Origin: Schlesneria sp. DSM 10557
GTDB lineage: Bacteria > Planctomycetota > Planctomycetia > Planctomycetales > Planctomycetaceae
DNA length: 64,000 nucleotides
Direction of reading: 5' to 3'
Assembly: GCF_041860085.1 (NCBI RefSeq)
Contig: NZ_CP124747.1
Location: 2,914,001-2,978,000, forward strand
In this document: positions 51,328 to 61,605 of the stretch, piece after piece
Numbering within the stretch: position 1 is the stretch's first letter
Layout of the letters: the number at the start of each line of letters is the position of its first letter
Translations under genes and position numbers: made by a program
The notes under the pieces: model-generated
Told to the model about the DNA's origin: nothing
Seen by the model: only the letters and a program-made list of their open reading frames with translations
Database searches by the model: none

Positions 51328-54252
51328 CTATTCCAGCTTTCGTTTGACCTCTTCGATCTTGAACGCCTCAAGCAAGTCACCTTCCTTGACGTCGTTATAG
51401 TTCTCGAGACGAATACCGCATTCCATCCCTTCACGAACTTCGCGAGCATCTTCCTTCTCACGCTTCAGCGAAGCGATGTTGTAGGTATTGATGACACGCT
51501 GCTCGCGGATCAGATGAATCCGGCTGGAACGTTCGATGGTCCCATTGAGCACGCGACAGCCCGCGATGGTACCAAACCGCGTGATGCTGAAGGTTCGCAG
51601 CACGATCGCTCGACCGGTTGCCACTTCCTTCTGCTCGGGCTTCAGCATTCCTTCGAGAATCTTGCGAATCTCGTCCATCACCTCGTAGATGATGTTGTAA
51701 CGCCGAATCTCGACACCTTCCTGCTGCGCCAGCAGTTGAGCCCGATCTTCCGCAATCACATGGAAGGCAAAAATCACAGCATTCGAAGCGGATGCCAGAT
51801 AAACATCGCTTTCGTTCACCCCACCGACACCCTGGTGCAACAGCTTGACGCGAACTTCCGGATGCTCAAACTTGTTGAGTTCGCTGCGAATTGCTTCCAG
51901 CGATCCCGGAGTATCCGCTTTGACGATCACGGCCAGATCGCGAATCTCGCCCTCGGTTGTCGCATTGAGGATATCCTCGAGCGTTCGCTTGCCACCCATA
52001 TTCGCCAGAACGGTTGCTCGCCCCTTTGAGCGACGCTCTTCAGCCGCTTCGCGAGCCGCGTCAACGTCTGGCAGAACCAGGAATTGCTCACCCGCACCCG
52101 GTACGATGTCCAGACCGGCGATCTTCACTGGCGTCGAAGGCAGAGCTTCGGTCAGTTCTTCATCACGCTCGTTGTACATGGCTCGGATTCGGCCATAGGC
52201 ACCACCACACAGGACGACATCGCCTACGCGGAGCGTTCCTCTCTGAACGATCAGCCATGCCAGTGGGCCGCGACCTTCATCACGGAATGCTTCCAGACAA
52301 GCACCCGAAGCAGGACGATTTGGATTGGCGGTGAACTCATGGAGTTCGGCCGTCAACAACAAGGTATCGAGCAGTTCAGGCAATCCCTGGCCGGTGAGAC
52401 CCGAGGTGCGGATTACTTCAACGTCGCCACCCCATTCGGCCGCGAGCACGTTATGCGACGACAACTCCGTCAACACACGCTGTTCATTTCGCTCGGGCAG
52501 GTCGACCTTGTTCATGGCAACGACCAATGGAACCCCGGCGGCACGGGCGTGCGAAATACACTCGACCGTCTGAGGCATCACGCCATCGTTAGCCGCCACC
52601 ACGAGAACGACGATGTCTGTCACGTGTGCACCGCGAGCACGCATTTCACCGAAGGCAGCGTGACCAGGTGTATCCACAAAGGTCAGCTTACGACCGTTGT
52701 GTTCGATCTGGTAGGCCGCGATGTGCTGGGTGATTCCACCATGTTCAGACGCGGCGACGTTCGCAGAACGCAGCTTATCCACCAGCGTCGTCTTACCGTG
52801 ATCGACATGCCCCAGAATCGTAATGATCGGAGGACGAACCTGCAGATCTTCCGGCTTGTCTTCACCCTCAACGACTTCAGTCACTTCGTCCTCGATCGTT
52901 TTCGGACGGTGGATCTGCAGATCGACACCCAGTTCCAGGCAAACCTCGACAGCAACGTCTTCTTCGAGAGCGGAGTTGATGGTGACCATGTCACCTCGTT
53001 GCCACAGAATCTGCATAATCGATTTCGCAGGTCGTCCGATTCCTTCCGACAACGAACGAACGGTCAACGGAAGTTCGAGTTCGGCGGTCGACTTGAGCGG
53101 CACGGGCCCCGAGCGACGCTGTGGCTTCGGCCGTACACGCGATCCCCGGCCACCGCGATCTTCGTCTTCATCGATGTCCTTCAGCGTGACTTTGCGTCGC
53201 TGGTTACGGGCATCCTGAAGAGACGCACCACCGACGTGCTTCTTGACCTTGCCGTCATCCGGTTCGTCGTCACCAACCTTCTTCTTCGTAGTCGTGGTTT
53301 CAGCACGCTTGCGAACAATCGGCCCGAGCGGTGCATCCTTTGGCGGACCGTCAGCGTTGAAACGCTGGGTCGGTCGCTGCGGTGCCGCCTCTTCCGGCTT
53401 GGGAGCCTTCATCGACGGAGGAGCTTTGAATCGCGGAATCTCAGCGATCAACGGCGCGACGGTCTTGGCCTTCTTTGCAGAGGCAGACCCCTTCGCTCCA
53501 CCCATCTCATTCGTACCACGAGACACCATGACACGCATGGATTTCTGTGGGGGAACAGGGGCGGCGAAGTCCGAACGGGGCGCCGGCGGCGGCGACAATA
53601 CCGGCCGTTCTTCGGCGGCAGGAGTCGGACGACTTTTAGGAGGAGCAGATGGGGGTTCTACAACAGGTTTCGCGACTGCGACCACGGGCGGAAGCTCTGG
53701 AGGTAATTCGGGGATCGGCTTTGGGGCCACGACAGGCGCAACCGGCGCCGACTTCTTCTCCAAGACAGGAGCAGGTTGCGTGGGTACTTCAACTTTTTCT
53801 TCGACAACCGGTGGGGTTGGAGGAGTTACGACAGGCGGCGCCGGTGGTACCGGGGCCGGTGCAATCTCTTCCGTCGGCTGCACAGGTTCTTCAACTTGCG
53901 GCTCAACTGGCGGTTTGGGGGGAACCGATTCAGAGGGGCGAGATCGGGGTACCATCAGCGGTGGCTTGGCACCCATGACTCGGATCGGCCGCGATTTCAC
54001 GGCAAGATCGGCAACCGGCTCACGCGTCGCTGCCACAGGGGGCGGAGCTGCGGCCGGGGCTGCTGCTACGGGAGGCGCAGCGGTAGTGGAGCCACTCGAC
54101 CGAATAATCTCCATCACCCGATCGCGCTCTTCTGGCGAAATGCTCGCCAAGGCGGAGTTCTTGATCGTAATTCCTGCTTTCGTGCAGAAATCAATCAAAA
54201 TCTTGCTGTCGATATCAAGCTCTTTGGCAAGAGCGAAGATCCGGATTTTCAA
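51328..54252 (-). CDS. infB: Translation initiation factor IF-2
   Basis: TTG 54,252 is chosen because GAAGGA lies upstream and the protein then begins MKIRIFALAKELDIDSKILI, the usual IF-2 N-terminus; the frame remains open to 54,375. After an IF2_N domain comes a long Pro/Ala/Val/Glu-rich linker (about residues 60-400) and a second IF2_N domain. The GTPase domain has GHVDHGKTT, DTPGHAAF and NKVD, and beta-barrel domains follow. It delivers initiator tRNA to the ribosome. It is flanked by nusA and rbfA as in most bacteria. Confidence 0.96.
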   Translation of the reverse strand: MKIRIFALAKELDIDSKILIDFCTKAGITIKNSALASISPEERDRVMEIIRSSGSTTAAPPVAAAPAAAPPPVAATREPVADLAVKSRPIRVMGAKPPLMVPRSRPSESVPPKPPVEPQVEEPVQPTEEIAPAPVPPAPPVVTPPTPPVVEEKVEVPTQPAPVLEKKSAPVAPVVAPKPIPELPPELPPVVAVAKPVVEPPSAPPKSRPTPAAEERPVLSPPPAPRSDFAAPVPPQKSMRVMVSRGTNEMGGAKGSASAKKAKTVAPLIAEIPRFKAPPSMKAPKPEEAAPQRPTQRFNADGPPKDAPLGPIVRKRAETTTTKKKVGDDEPDDGKVKKHVGGASLQDARNQRRKVTLKDIDEDEDRGGRGSRVRPKPQRRSGPVPLKSTAELELPLTVRSLSEGIGRPAKSIMQILWQRGDMVTINSALEEDVAVEVCLELGVDLQIHRPKTIEDEVTEVVEGEDKPEDLQVRPPIITILGHVDHGKTTLVDKLRSANVAASEHGGITQHIAAYQIEHNGRKLTFVDTPGHAAFGEMRARGAHVTDIVVLVVAANDGVMPQTVECISHARAAGVPLVVAMNKVDLPERNEQRVLTELSSHNVLAAEWGGDVEVIRTSGLTGQGLPELLDTLLLTAELHEFTANPNRPASGACLEAFRDEGRGPLAWLIVQRGTLRVGDVVLCGGAYGRIRAMYNERDEELTEALPSTPVKIAGLDIVPGAGEQFLVLPDVDAAREAAEERRSKGRATVLANMGGKRTLEDILNATTEGEIRDLAVIVKADTPGSLEAIRSELNKFEHPEVRVKLLHQGVGGVNESDVYLASASNAVIFAFHVIAEDRAQLLAQQEGVEIRRYNIIYEVMDEIRKILEGMLKPEQKEVATGRAIVLRTFSITRFGTIAGCRVLNGTIERSSRIHLIREQRVINTYNIASLKREKEDAREVREGMECGIRLENYNDVKEGDLLEAFKIEEVKRKLE

Positions 54253-54637
54253 ACGCGAGTCCTTCGTGGGGAAAAGCCCGACCGGTAGTCCCGGCGTGTC
54301 TGCAACAACAAAGAGTTCCGCCGGAACACGACGTACGCACTCCGACACCCCTTGCCCGAATTCGTTTTTACTCAAACGCCATCAGGTGAGGCCGACCCAA
54401 ACCCGCCAACCCTGATCGGTCGCGCGAATCGAATGACCCCTCACCGCCTGTACCTCGTTCGTGTGATGATGACGAAGTTGAACTTCGGGCTGCCAACCCT
54501 AATCGGCACGTCCTACGGGCTTCTCTATTTCCCTAAAAGAGGCGTCTACTCTAAATAATCACCTCAGATCAGAGCCGCGAGCGGGTTTCATCTGAAGTTA
54601 GACTCGAATTCGAAGAGACCCAAGTTTCTGCTTGCAC
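54253..54637 (-). other. Leader region between nusA and infB
   Basis: The 385 bp between nusA and the infB start are unusually long for this operon. The near-repeat CCAACCCTGATCGG / CCAACCCTAATCGG occurs at about 54,407 and 54,496. I see no ORF. It may hold an internal promoter or an untranslated leader; I could not define a structure. Confidence 0.4.
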
Positions 54638-56062
54638 TCAATCTACCGAGGGACTTGACTCATTCCCAGTCCCATGAGCGTCATTTGCAGCAACTCCACT
54701 CCCTTTTTCCTCGCCAGCGTTACTATCGGGTTCACTTACCGAACCATTGACCTCTGCCAGCACCACTTCATTCTGTTCAGCAACAGGAGCGGCCTTCTCG
54801 GCTGCTCGCTGCTTTCGCTGTTCCTGGTCTGCCTTGTCATTATCGTGGCGTGAACCGGAAGAAGAATGAGATTTTTCCTGTGCCCGTCGCTGACGCTGCT
54901 CCTGCTCGAGCCGCTCACTCTCTTTCTCCGCGTACTCCACGATCTCTTCGCACTGCTCCTCGGTCAGACTGCCCATTTCCGCCAATTGATCAGGCTCAAT
55001 GACAGACAAGTCGTCAAAACTGAGAAAACCTTGCGCCACAAGACTTTCCGCCAAATCTGGCGTTACACCTGGAGTTTCCGAGAAAGCTTGAACAGCACGT
55101 TCGAGCTGCTCATCAAGCTCCTCTTGCGTCATGACTTCGATATCCCAACCCACCAGCTTCGAGGCGAGGCGAACATTCTGACCTCGCTTCCCGATAGCAA
55201 GGGACAGTTGGTCATCCCGCACCAGCACGATCACCCGCCCCAGCATCGGGCAGAGGATGACGTCCTCAACCTCAGCCGGCTGAAGCGCATTCGGCACCAG
55301 CACTTGCAGCGAGTCATTCCAGCGAACGATATCGATTTTCTCGTCGCCCAACTCACCCGTAATATTCTTGATTCGAGCCCCGCGAACACCGACACAGGCA
55401 CCGACGGCATCGATATTGTTGTCAATGCAACTGACCGCAACCTTCGACCGATATCCGGCTTCGCGTGCCAGCGAACGAACTTCGATAATCCGCTCAGCGA
55501 CTTCCGGGATCTCAAGCTCGAACAGTCGACGAACAAACTCAACGTGCGTACGCGAGAGTATGATCTTTACTCGACTGCCGGACTTGCGCACCTCCAGCAC
55601 AATCGCCCGAACCCGATCACCAACCCGAAATCCTTCGCCAGGGATCTGCTCTCCGCGGGGAAGCAGGCCTTCAACCTTACCGAGATTGACGATGGAAGCC
55701 CCACCCTCAATCTTGGCGACAGTTCCCGTAACAATCTGATTCCGTTGATCGACATATTCGTCGAACAGAGCATCACGCTCTGCTTCGCGAATCTTTTGAA
55801 TCATGACCTGCTTGGCAGTCTGGGCGGAAATTCGTCCCAGCAACTCGCCAAGCGCGTCCGAGTCGACATCCTGACCATTCGTCTTGACAGTAGGGTGCCC
55901 CGAAGACCGATCGACATGGACCTCGATTGCCTCTTCTTCGCCGTAGTGCTTGCGCGCCGCCGAAAGAATAGCCTGCTCGATCCCTTCGAACACGATCTCC
56001 TTATCAATACTCTTATCTCTGTGAATCGAATCGACGATTCGCAAGAGTTCGGGGCCGTTCAT
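54638..56062 (-). CDS. nusA: Transcription termination/antitermination factor NusA
   Basis: ATG 56,062 has a GAGAGG ribosome-binding site; the frame is open to 56,218 but that part lacks NusA similarity. The N-terminal NusA domain ([20 protein letters not shown]) is followed by S1 ([20 protein letters not shown]) and two KH domains ([33 protein letters not shown]). A helix-hairpin-helix-like acidic repeat comes next, and then a charged disordered tail of about 100 residues. NusA binds RNA polymerase and nascent RNA. The usual upstream rimP gene is absent; a divergent TPR gene is there instead. Confidence 0.95.
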   Translation of the reverse strand: MNGPELLRIVDSIHRDKSIDKEIVFEGIEQAILSAARKHYGEEEAIEVHVDRSSGHPTVKTNGQDVDSDALGELLGRISAQTAKQVMIQKIREAERDALFDEYVDQRNQIVTGTVAKIEGGASIVNLGKVEGLLPRGEQIPGEGFRVGDRVRAIVLEVRKSGSRVKIILSRTHVEFVRRLFELEIPEVAERIIEVRSLAREAGYRSKVAVSCIDNNIDAVGACVGVRGARIKNITGELGDEKIDIVRWNDSLQVLVPNALQPAEVEDVILCPMLGRVIVLVRDDQLSLAIGKRGQNVRLASKLVGWDIEVMTQEELDEQLERAVQAFSETPGVTPDLAESLVAQGFLSFDDLSVIEPDQLAEMGSLTEEQCEEIVEYAEKESERLEQEQRQRRAQEKSHSSSGSRHDNDKADQEQRKQRAAEKAAPVAEQNEVVLAEVNGSVSEPDSNAGEEKGSGVAANDAHGTGNESSPSVD

Positions 56063-56648
56063 TTCTCTACCTCTCAAACCAATACCGAGCGGCGAAGACC
56101 ACGACAACAAGCAACCGCCACCAAATCCCACCTCATAAAACAAAAAAAGCGGGCACAAGTCCCACTTCGTTCGCGACCGAATCCACCGACCGGATTCGAC
56201 CATGACACCTGCACGCAACCGAAAATCGGCCGCGTATCGCGGTGTCGACCAGGAACCTGTCGTTGTTTCAGGCTACATGGACAATGACTCCGCTCAGAAG
56301 CTGAGACTCAGGACCACACTTCATGGACGCTCATTCCACATCATTTCGCCTGAAACTGAAAACCAGTGTCTGCCGACATGCAGAGGAACGTCCGTTCCAT
56401 GCAACTGCCAACATACTCTGACTTAGCCGCGGTGTCAAGGAGTTATGTTGTCTGATCCTGTCCCCACCCGCTTCGGAATGAAGCAGTTATAGCGGGTGTG
56501 GAAACTTGGATGCATCCTCCCTTGAAGCTGGGATGGGGGCGATCAATGACCCGATGCTTTCTGCATAACATGTTGACGTAATGATCCGTTCCGGATTGAA
56601 TTGCTGGATGCAAGGATGAGTCGCATGTCAAAACACTTGGAGTTCGCC
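56063..56648. other. Divergent intergenic region between nusA and a TPR gene
   Basis: This 586-bp gap should hold the nusA-infB-rbfA promoter and the promoter of the TPR gene. Open frames across it have no recognisable product. I found no rimP-like sequence. Confidence 0.45.
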
Positions 56649-58067
56649 ATGTTTCGTAGCCATTGGATTGTGTTCGTGCTCTGTTTTGGGTCGATTGCCT
56701 CAGGTCAGGCCAACCCCGAACACGAAAAAATGAAAGCGGAAGCAGAGACCGCCTACCAGCAGGCCGACTTTGCGAAATGCAAGGAACTCACCAGCAAGGT
56801 CCTCGCCCAGAACCCCAAAGACCATGCCGCAATGTACCTGCGAGCCAGTTCCCGAGTCGAACTGGGTGTTGTGAAGCGAGATGTTGCCGAACTACGGGAG
56901 GGGATCCAGGACGCCCGCGAATCACTCAAGATCGGCGGCAGTTCGGAAGTTAACTATTACCTCCCCTACCTTTATGGGATGATCGCTCTTGCAAACATGG
57001 AGGACAAGAAAGAGCACGCCAATGTCGCGGTCGACGTGGCCACCAAAAACGTACTCAACCGAACCAACCTGAAGCCAGAACAGCGCGCCAACGTCCTGTA
57101 CCAGCGCGCGGCGGCCTACATTCACCTGAAAAACCTGAATTCTGCCATCGAAGATTATCAGGCCGCGATTGAAGCATTCCCCGGACATCTCGGTTCTCAC
57201 GTAGGACTCGCAGAAGCCTATGTGGTTTCTGGACAAGCCGATAAAGCACTTCAAGCTTTCTCCGCCGCAGTCGAGACATTCCCCGAAAATCATCTCGTCT
57301 ACAACAACCGGGGACTCTTCCTCCAGCAGCAAGGGAAATCCCAGGAAGCACTCGCCGACTTCAACAAAGCCCTCGAACTCGACAAGAACTTCGCAGTCGC
57401 CTACACGAACCGTGGTTACACTTACCAGGCGGCAGGAAACCTTGCCGACGCCGAGAAAGACTTCACACGAGCCATCACGATCGAGCCCAATAACCCGCTC
57501 TTCACAAGCCTGCGAGGAACATGCCGCCTTTCGCTCGGGAACACAACCGGGGCTATCGAAGACTACACCAAAGCAATCCAGCTCGCTCCCCAAAACCCGG
57601 TTGCTCACGCCGACCTGGGATTCGCCAACTTCTTCTCCAAAAACTACGCTGGTGCTGTCAAGGCGTTTGATGAAGCCATCCAGATCGACCCGCGAGCCAT
57701 GCGCTACCTGAACCCTTGGCTACTCTGGTCGCTTGTTCTCTCCGGCAAACCTGACACCGTCGGCCAGATTGCCAAGGAAAGCGAAGACAAGGCAGAAAAA
57801 GAACGCGACTGGATCGACGCTCTCGTCCTGTTCCTCAGCGGAAAGCTTTCAGAACAGCAACTGGTCAACTTCGTTTCCACGACCACCGACGCCAAAATGA
57901 AGAACGCACAGCTCTGCGAAGCCTACTTCTTCATCGCCGAACGACGATCGCAGGCGAACGACAAGACCAACGCGACAGCGTTCTACAAACAAGTGATTCA
58001 AACCAAGGCGACACAGCTCTCTGCCTATCGCGGAGCCCAGTACGTCCTGCAGAGCTTCGGAAAATAA
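56649..58067 (+). CDS. Secreted TPR-repeat protein
   Basis: ATG 56,649 begins a signal peptide (MFRSHWIVFVLCFGSIASGQ). The protein then shows at least nine tetratricopeptide repeats, such as AIEDYQAAIEAFPGHLGSHV, ALADFNKALELDKNFAVAYT and AIEDYTKAIQLAPQNPVAHA. It ends with a helical tail. It is probably a periplasmic protein-binding scaffold of unknown partner. A strong terminator follows 22 bp after the stop. Confidence 0.87.
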   Translation: MFRSHWIVFVLCFGSIASGQANPEHEKMKAEAETAYQQADFAKCKELTSKVLAQNPKDHAAMYLRASSRVELGVVKRDVAELREGIQDARESLKIGGSSEVNYYLPYLYGMIALANMEDKKEHANVAVDVATKNVLNRTNLKPEQRANVLYQRAAAYIHLKNLNSAIEDYQAAIEAFPGHLGSHVGLAEAYVVSGQADKALQAFSAAVETFPENHLVYNNRGLFLQQQGKSQEALADFNKALELDKNFAVAYTNRGYTYQAAGNLADAEKDFTRAITIEPNNPLFTSLRGTCRLSLGNTTGAIEDYTKAIQLAPQNPVAHADLGFANFFSKNYAGAVKAFDEAIQIDPRAMRYLNPWLLWSLVLSGKPDTVGQIAKESEDKAEKERDWIDALVLFLSGKLSEQQLVNFVSTTTDAKMKNAQLCEAYFFIAERRSQANDKTNATAFYKQVIQTKATQLSAYRGAQYVLQSFGK

Positions 58068-58089
58068 TGCCCTTCGGAGCGACATCGAT

Positions 58090-58125
58090 AAAGCCCGGTT
58101 CCCCCAGGAACCGGGCTTTATTTTT
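58090..58125 (+). terminator. Rho-independent terminator
   Basis: Perfect 13-bp arms AAAGCCCGGTTCC (58,090-58,102) and GGAACCGGGCTTT (58,107-58,119), a CCCA loop and ATTTTTG follow the TPR gene. It is a textbook intrinsic terminator. Confidence 0.92.
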
Positions 58126-58445
58126 GTTCGCGTCGGGAAGATTCTTGCGATAAACGCCACTCGATCCGCTTGAAGAGATCGACACTCACCAATCAGGCCC
58201 CGTCCAGGGCCCACGAAAAACGGGAAGCCGGACGGATGCTCTCACTGCGCAAAGGGACAACGAACCCTCAAGAATACGGTCTCAATCGGAAACCGCGCGG
58301 GCTCGCATCTCGATATCCGCATGCTTCATGCGGCAATGAATCAGACTTCCGCGCTACGTCAGGTTGCAGTCGCTCATGGACTTTCAGCAACTGCAACGCC
58401 AGTGCAACCCCGATCATCCAGCGCCTGCGTCAAAACAGCCAGCGC
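58126..58445. other. Non-coding stretch between convergent genes
   Basis: About 320 bp between the terminator and the end of the ketosynthase-like gene. I see no gene, and no clear terminator for the minus-strand lipid cluster. Confidence 0.45.
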
Positions 58446-59762
58446 TTATGCTCCCACCTTCACGATTGAGGCGGCGGCTTGACCGATCTTGGTGACGTTA
58501 ATGCTCAACACCACGTTATTCGCAGTGGGTTGTGGCTGGCCGACAACAATGTTCAACGGACAAGCCGGATCGGGCGTCTCATAGTTAAGGGTCTGAGGAA
58601 TGACGCCGTGAGTCAGACTGACCACCGAGGCGGCCAATTCCAATAGACCAGATCCTGCACCGGAATTCCCAATGAAGCTCTTAATCGCCGTCACGGGAAT
58701 CTTGCGGCCTAAATCACTTCCGAAGACATCGTGAATTGCCGCAGCCTCCGCGATATCAACTTCCTTCGTCCCCAGACCGTGAGCATTGATATGCCCAATC
58801 TGATCGGGAGTCAGATTCGCATCTCGCAAAGCCCCGCGCATCGCATTCGCCAAAGCGAGACGATAATTCGCCTCTTGATTGGTGTTCGTGACACACGAGG
58901 AACCCGTTCCGAGAACGCGACCCCAGATTTTTGCGCCACGCTCTTCAGCATGTGCCCGATCTTCCAGAATAAACGAACAGGAACCTTCGGCCACCACGCG
59001 TCCCGCTCGATTCAGATCGAATGGTCGAGCTCGACGCTCGGGCTCTGCCGGAGTCCGAGCCAGATCATCCCACAGGGCCTGGTGCAATGTTTTGATCGGG
59101 TGCAGTGTCGTACCTGTCACACCAACGATCATCATATCTGCAGCACCACGAAGCAGAATCCTCATCGCTTCGCCGATGACAGTATTCCCCGAGGCGTCAT
59201 CGAGAGTCAGCGAGTTACTCGGACCGCGCGCATCGGCCGAAATACTGATATGGCAGGCCGGCATATTGGGCAAGTAGCGGAGCAACCACAATGGCTCCAG
59301 CTTGGTCAGACCCTTCTGCCCCCATTCAGAGGGCTGGAATTTCGTCGTCCCTTCCTCGCAACAGGCTTCGCAGCCTTCCAGGAGGACTTCAGGAGGACTG
59401 AGCATGAGGTTGGCGCCGAACTCGACACCGAGCCGCTCATGGTTGATTTGACTGAGATCAATCGCGGAGTTCTGGAGCGCCAACAAGGCGGAGGCAACAC
59501 CGAGCTGAATTTCCCGGCACATCGCCTTCAAATTCTTGCGTTGTTCCTTCAGATACACCTTGCGCGCGGACTCATCGGTGAAGTCCAGCACCTCGGCGCA
59601 TACCCCGTCAGGAGCGGCAAAGCCCGGGAACAACTTGCCGTGTCGAATCCCCGACTGACCGGTGGACAAATTCTTCCAGAATTCGTCCACACCAATGCCG
59701 ATGGGGCTGACGATACCGACGCCCGTGATGACAACTTCCCGACTCTCTGAACTTTTGGTCAC
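58446..59762 (-). CDS. Ketosynthase-fold protein without catalytic Cys/His
   Basis: The protein has the full beta-ketoacyl-ACP synthase fold (REVVITGVGIVSPIGIGVDEFW at the N-terminus, DLNRAGRVVAEGS, HINAHGLGTKEVD). Aligning with FabF by eye, the catalytic Cys is replaced by Asp (LTLDDASGN in place of TACxSG) and the second active-site His by Asn (KSFIGNSGAG in place of GHxxGA). The first His and the Lys are kept. It cannot catalyse normal condensation and may act as a partner subunit or chain-length factor, or as a decarboxylase. GTG 59,762 is the preferred start; the frame is open to ATG 59,840. It follows fabF by about 100 bp. Confidence 0.82.
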   Translation of the reverse strand: MTKSSESREVVITGVGIVSPIGIGVDEFWKNLSTGQSGIRHGKLFPGFAAPDGVCAEVLDFTDESARKVYLKEQRKNLKAMCREIQLGVASALLALQNSAIDLSQINHERLGVEFGANLMLSPPEVLLEGCEACCEEGTTKFQPSEWGQKGLTKLEPLWLLRYLPNMPACHISISADARGPSNSLTLDDASGNTVIGEAMRILLRGAADMMIVGVTGTTLHPIKTLHQALWDDLARTPAEPERRARPFDLNRAGRVVAEGSCSFILEDRAHAEERGAKIWGRVLGTGSSCVTNTNQEANYRLALANAMRGALRDANLTPDQIGHINAHGLGTKEVDIAEAAAIHDVFGSDLGRKIPVTAIKSFIGNSGAGSGLLELAASVVSLTHGVIPQTLNYETPDPACPLNIVVGQPQPTANNVVLSINVTKIGQAAASIVKVGA

Positions 59763-59870
59763 GATTTGGTGCTCATTGGCGGCCGGCCGTCTGCCCCCCT
59801 CCTTCGCCCCAGGCGAGTGCCGCAGCGAACGATGAAGCATAGACCGATAAAAACATCAGACAAACATCCG

Positions 59871-61112
59871 TCAGTTCACTCGCCCAACAACCAGACAGGC
59901 GTTGTGACCACCGAATCCAAAACTGTTCGACATCACTCGATTGACGGCTAATTCCCGAGCCTTGTTGGGAACGTAATCCAGATCGCAATCCGGATCGGGG
60001 TTCTCAAGATTGATTGTAGGAGGAATCAGCCCATGCATCAGAGTCAGGACAGCGACAACGAATTCAACGCCGCCCGAAGCACCCAGCAAGTGACCTAGCT
60101 GACTTTTCGTGCTCGAGACGCAAATTCTCTTCGCTTCCGACTCAAACACGCGCTTGATTGCATTCGTCTCGGCCTTGTCCCCGAGCGGGGTACTCGTGCC
60201 GTGAGCGTTAATGTAATCAATGTCGCTCACTGAGAGGCCAGAATCTTTGAGTGAAAGACTCATTGCCCGAGCGGCGCCTGTCCCTTCCGGGTCAGGAGCG
60301 GTCATGTGAGTTCCATCCGACGACATCCCGTAACCGAGAACTTCGCCGAAAATTGTCGCGCCTCGCTTCTTCGCGTGCTCCAGTTCTTCGAGGACAACGA
60401 CTCCTGCCCCTTCTGACAGAACAAAGCCATCGCGATCTCGATCAAACGGCCGGCTGGCCGCTTCAGGAGCGTCATTGCGAGTCGACAGGGCACCCATGCG
60501 AGCGAATCCCGACAGCCCCATCGGGGTGATTGCCGCTTCACTCCCGCCAGCAACGAGAATATCAGCAACGTCATGCTGGATCAGACGAAACGCGTCGCCG
60601 ATAGCATTACTCGCTGATGCACACGCTGTGGCCACCGCACTACTGGGCCCCTTCAGCCCGAATTGGACTGAAATATTCCCGGTTGCGGCGTTCACCATGA
60701 GTTTCGGGATCATAAACGGCGAGACTCGAGAAGGACCGCGATCGAACAGCTTGGCATGCTGCTCTTCGATCTCGTTCAACCCTCCGATTCCGCTACCGAT
60801 GATGACACCGCAACGATAGGGATCCGCTACCGACTGAAAGTCAATTCCGGACTGCCGAATCGCTTTCTGAGCCGCCGCAAGCGCAAACTGACTGAAACGA
60901 TCCAGTCGCTTGGCTTCCTTCGAGTCAAAATGCTCATCGGGGCGAAAGTCCTTGACTTCGCCTCCGAAATTGACCTTAAAGTCGGAGCAATCAAATCGCC
61001 CCAGTCGGCTGATTCCGCTTCCGCCTGCGCACAAGCGATCCCAGAACTCAGAGACTTCTGAGCCCAGCGCGGTAATCACCGACATTCCTGTCACGACGAC
61101 GCGTCTGAACAT
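59871..61112 (-). CDS. fabF: 3-oxoacyl-ACP synthase II
   Basis: The condensing enzyme of fatty-acid elongation. All active-site residues are present: Cys164 in ATACASAS, His in INAHGTSTP and the second His in KSQLGHLLGASG. The length of 413 residues is usual. It follows acpP by only 3 bp and stands in the cluster rpmF-plsX-fabD-acpP-fabF. The cluster lacks fabG and fabH in this window. Confidence 0.96.
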   Translation of the reverse strand: MFRRVVVTGMSVITALGSEVSEFWDRLCAGGSGISRLGRFDCSDFKVNFGGEVKDFRPDEHFDSKEAKRLDRFSQFALAAAQKAIRQSGIDFQSVADPYRCGVIIGSGIGGLNEIEEQHAKLFDRGPSRVSPFMIPKLMVNAATGNISVQFGLKGPSSAVATACASASNAIGDAFRLIQHDVADILVAGGSEAAITPMGLSGFARMGALSTRNDAPEAASRPFDRDRDGFVLSEGAGVVVLEELEHAKKRGATIFGEVLGYGMSSDGTHMTAPDPEGTGAARAMSLSLKDSGLSVSDIDYINAHGTSTPLGDKAETNAIKRVFESEAKRICVSSTKSQLGHLLGASGGVEFVVAVLTLMHGLIPPTINLENPDPDCDLDYVPNKARELAVNRVMSNSFGFGGHNACLVVGRVN

Positions 61113-61115
61113 CCG

Positions 61116-61352
61116 TCACTGCTTCTCCGTGATGTATTTCACTGCATCACCAACTGATTTGATTTTTTCCTGATCAGATTCGGGGATCTGCACACCGAAT
61201 TCGTCCTCGAACTCCATAACGAGTTCGACCAAATCGAGCGAGTCAGCTTTAAGATCGGCAACAAGTTCGCTGCTCAACTTAATATCTTCTTTGGGAATAT
61301 TCAGTTGCTCACTGACGATTCCAACCACTTTCTCTTCAATCGACGACGCCAC
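61116..61352 (-). CDS. acpP: Acyl carrier protein
   Basis: The 78-residue acidic protein carries the phosphopantetheine attachment site ADSLDLVELVMEFE (Ser38). It carries the growing fatty acyl chain between the enzymes encoded around it. Between it and fabD lie 253 bp that may contain a promoter. Confidence 0.97.
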   Translation of the reverse strand: MASSIEEKVVGIVSEQLNIPKEDIKLSSELVADLKADSLDLVELVMEFEDEFGVQIPESDQEKIKSVGDAVKYITEKQ

Positions 61353-61605
61353 GCCTCACTCCTTTGGAGTCGAATCTAGAAACTTGTACTGACCATCACG
61401 GCGATCGTGGTGGATTTTGCAGTGTCAATCCGCAGAGGGAAATAGTTCAATCTGGCTGATTTGCGAGGGTATACAGGGTTTGAAGAGTTATGTAAACGGC
61501 AACAGAAATATCGGAGGAATCAAATTAGAACCAACCGACTGCCCATACCTGCCGTTCAGGGGAATCACCCCTGATTCATCCCTTCAAACCTCGTCGTCCC
61601 TCACA

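Noticed and set aside
52084-54415. Long plus-strand frames of 540 and 390 codons opposite infB
   Set aside because: They are antisense shadows of the conserved IF-2 gene; their products are Arg-rich or Gly/Thr-rich with no domains.
54866-56287. Plus-strand frame of 473 codons opposite nusA
   Set aside because: Antisense shadow of a well-conserved gene; no ribosome-binding site or domain.
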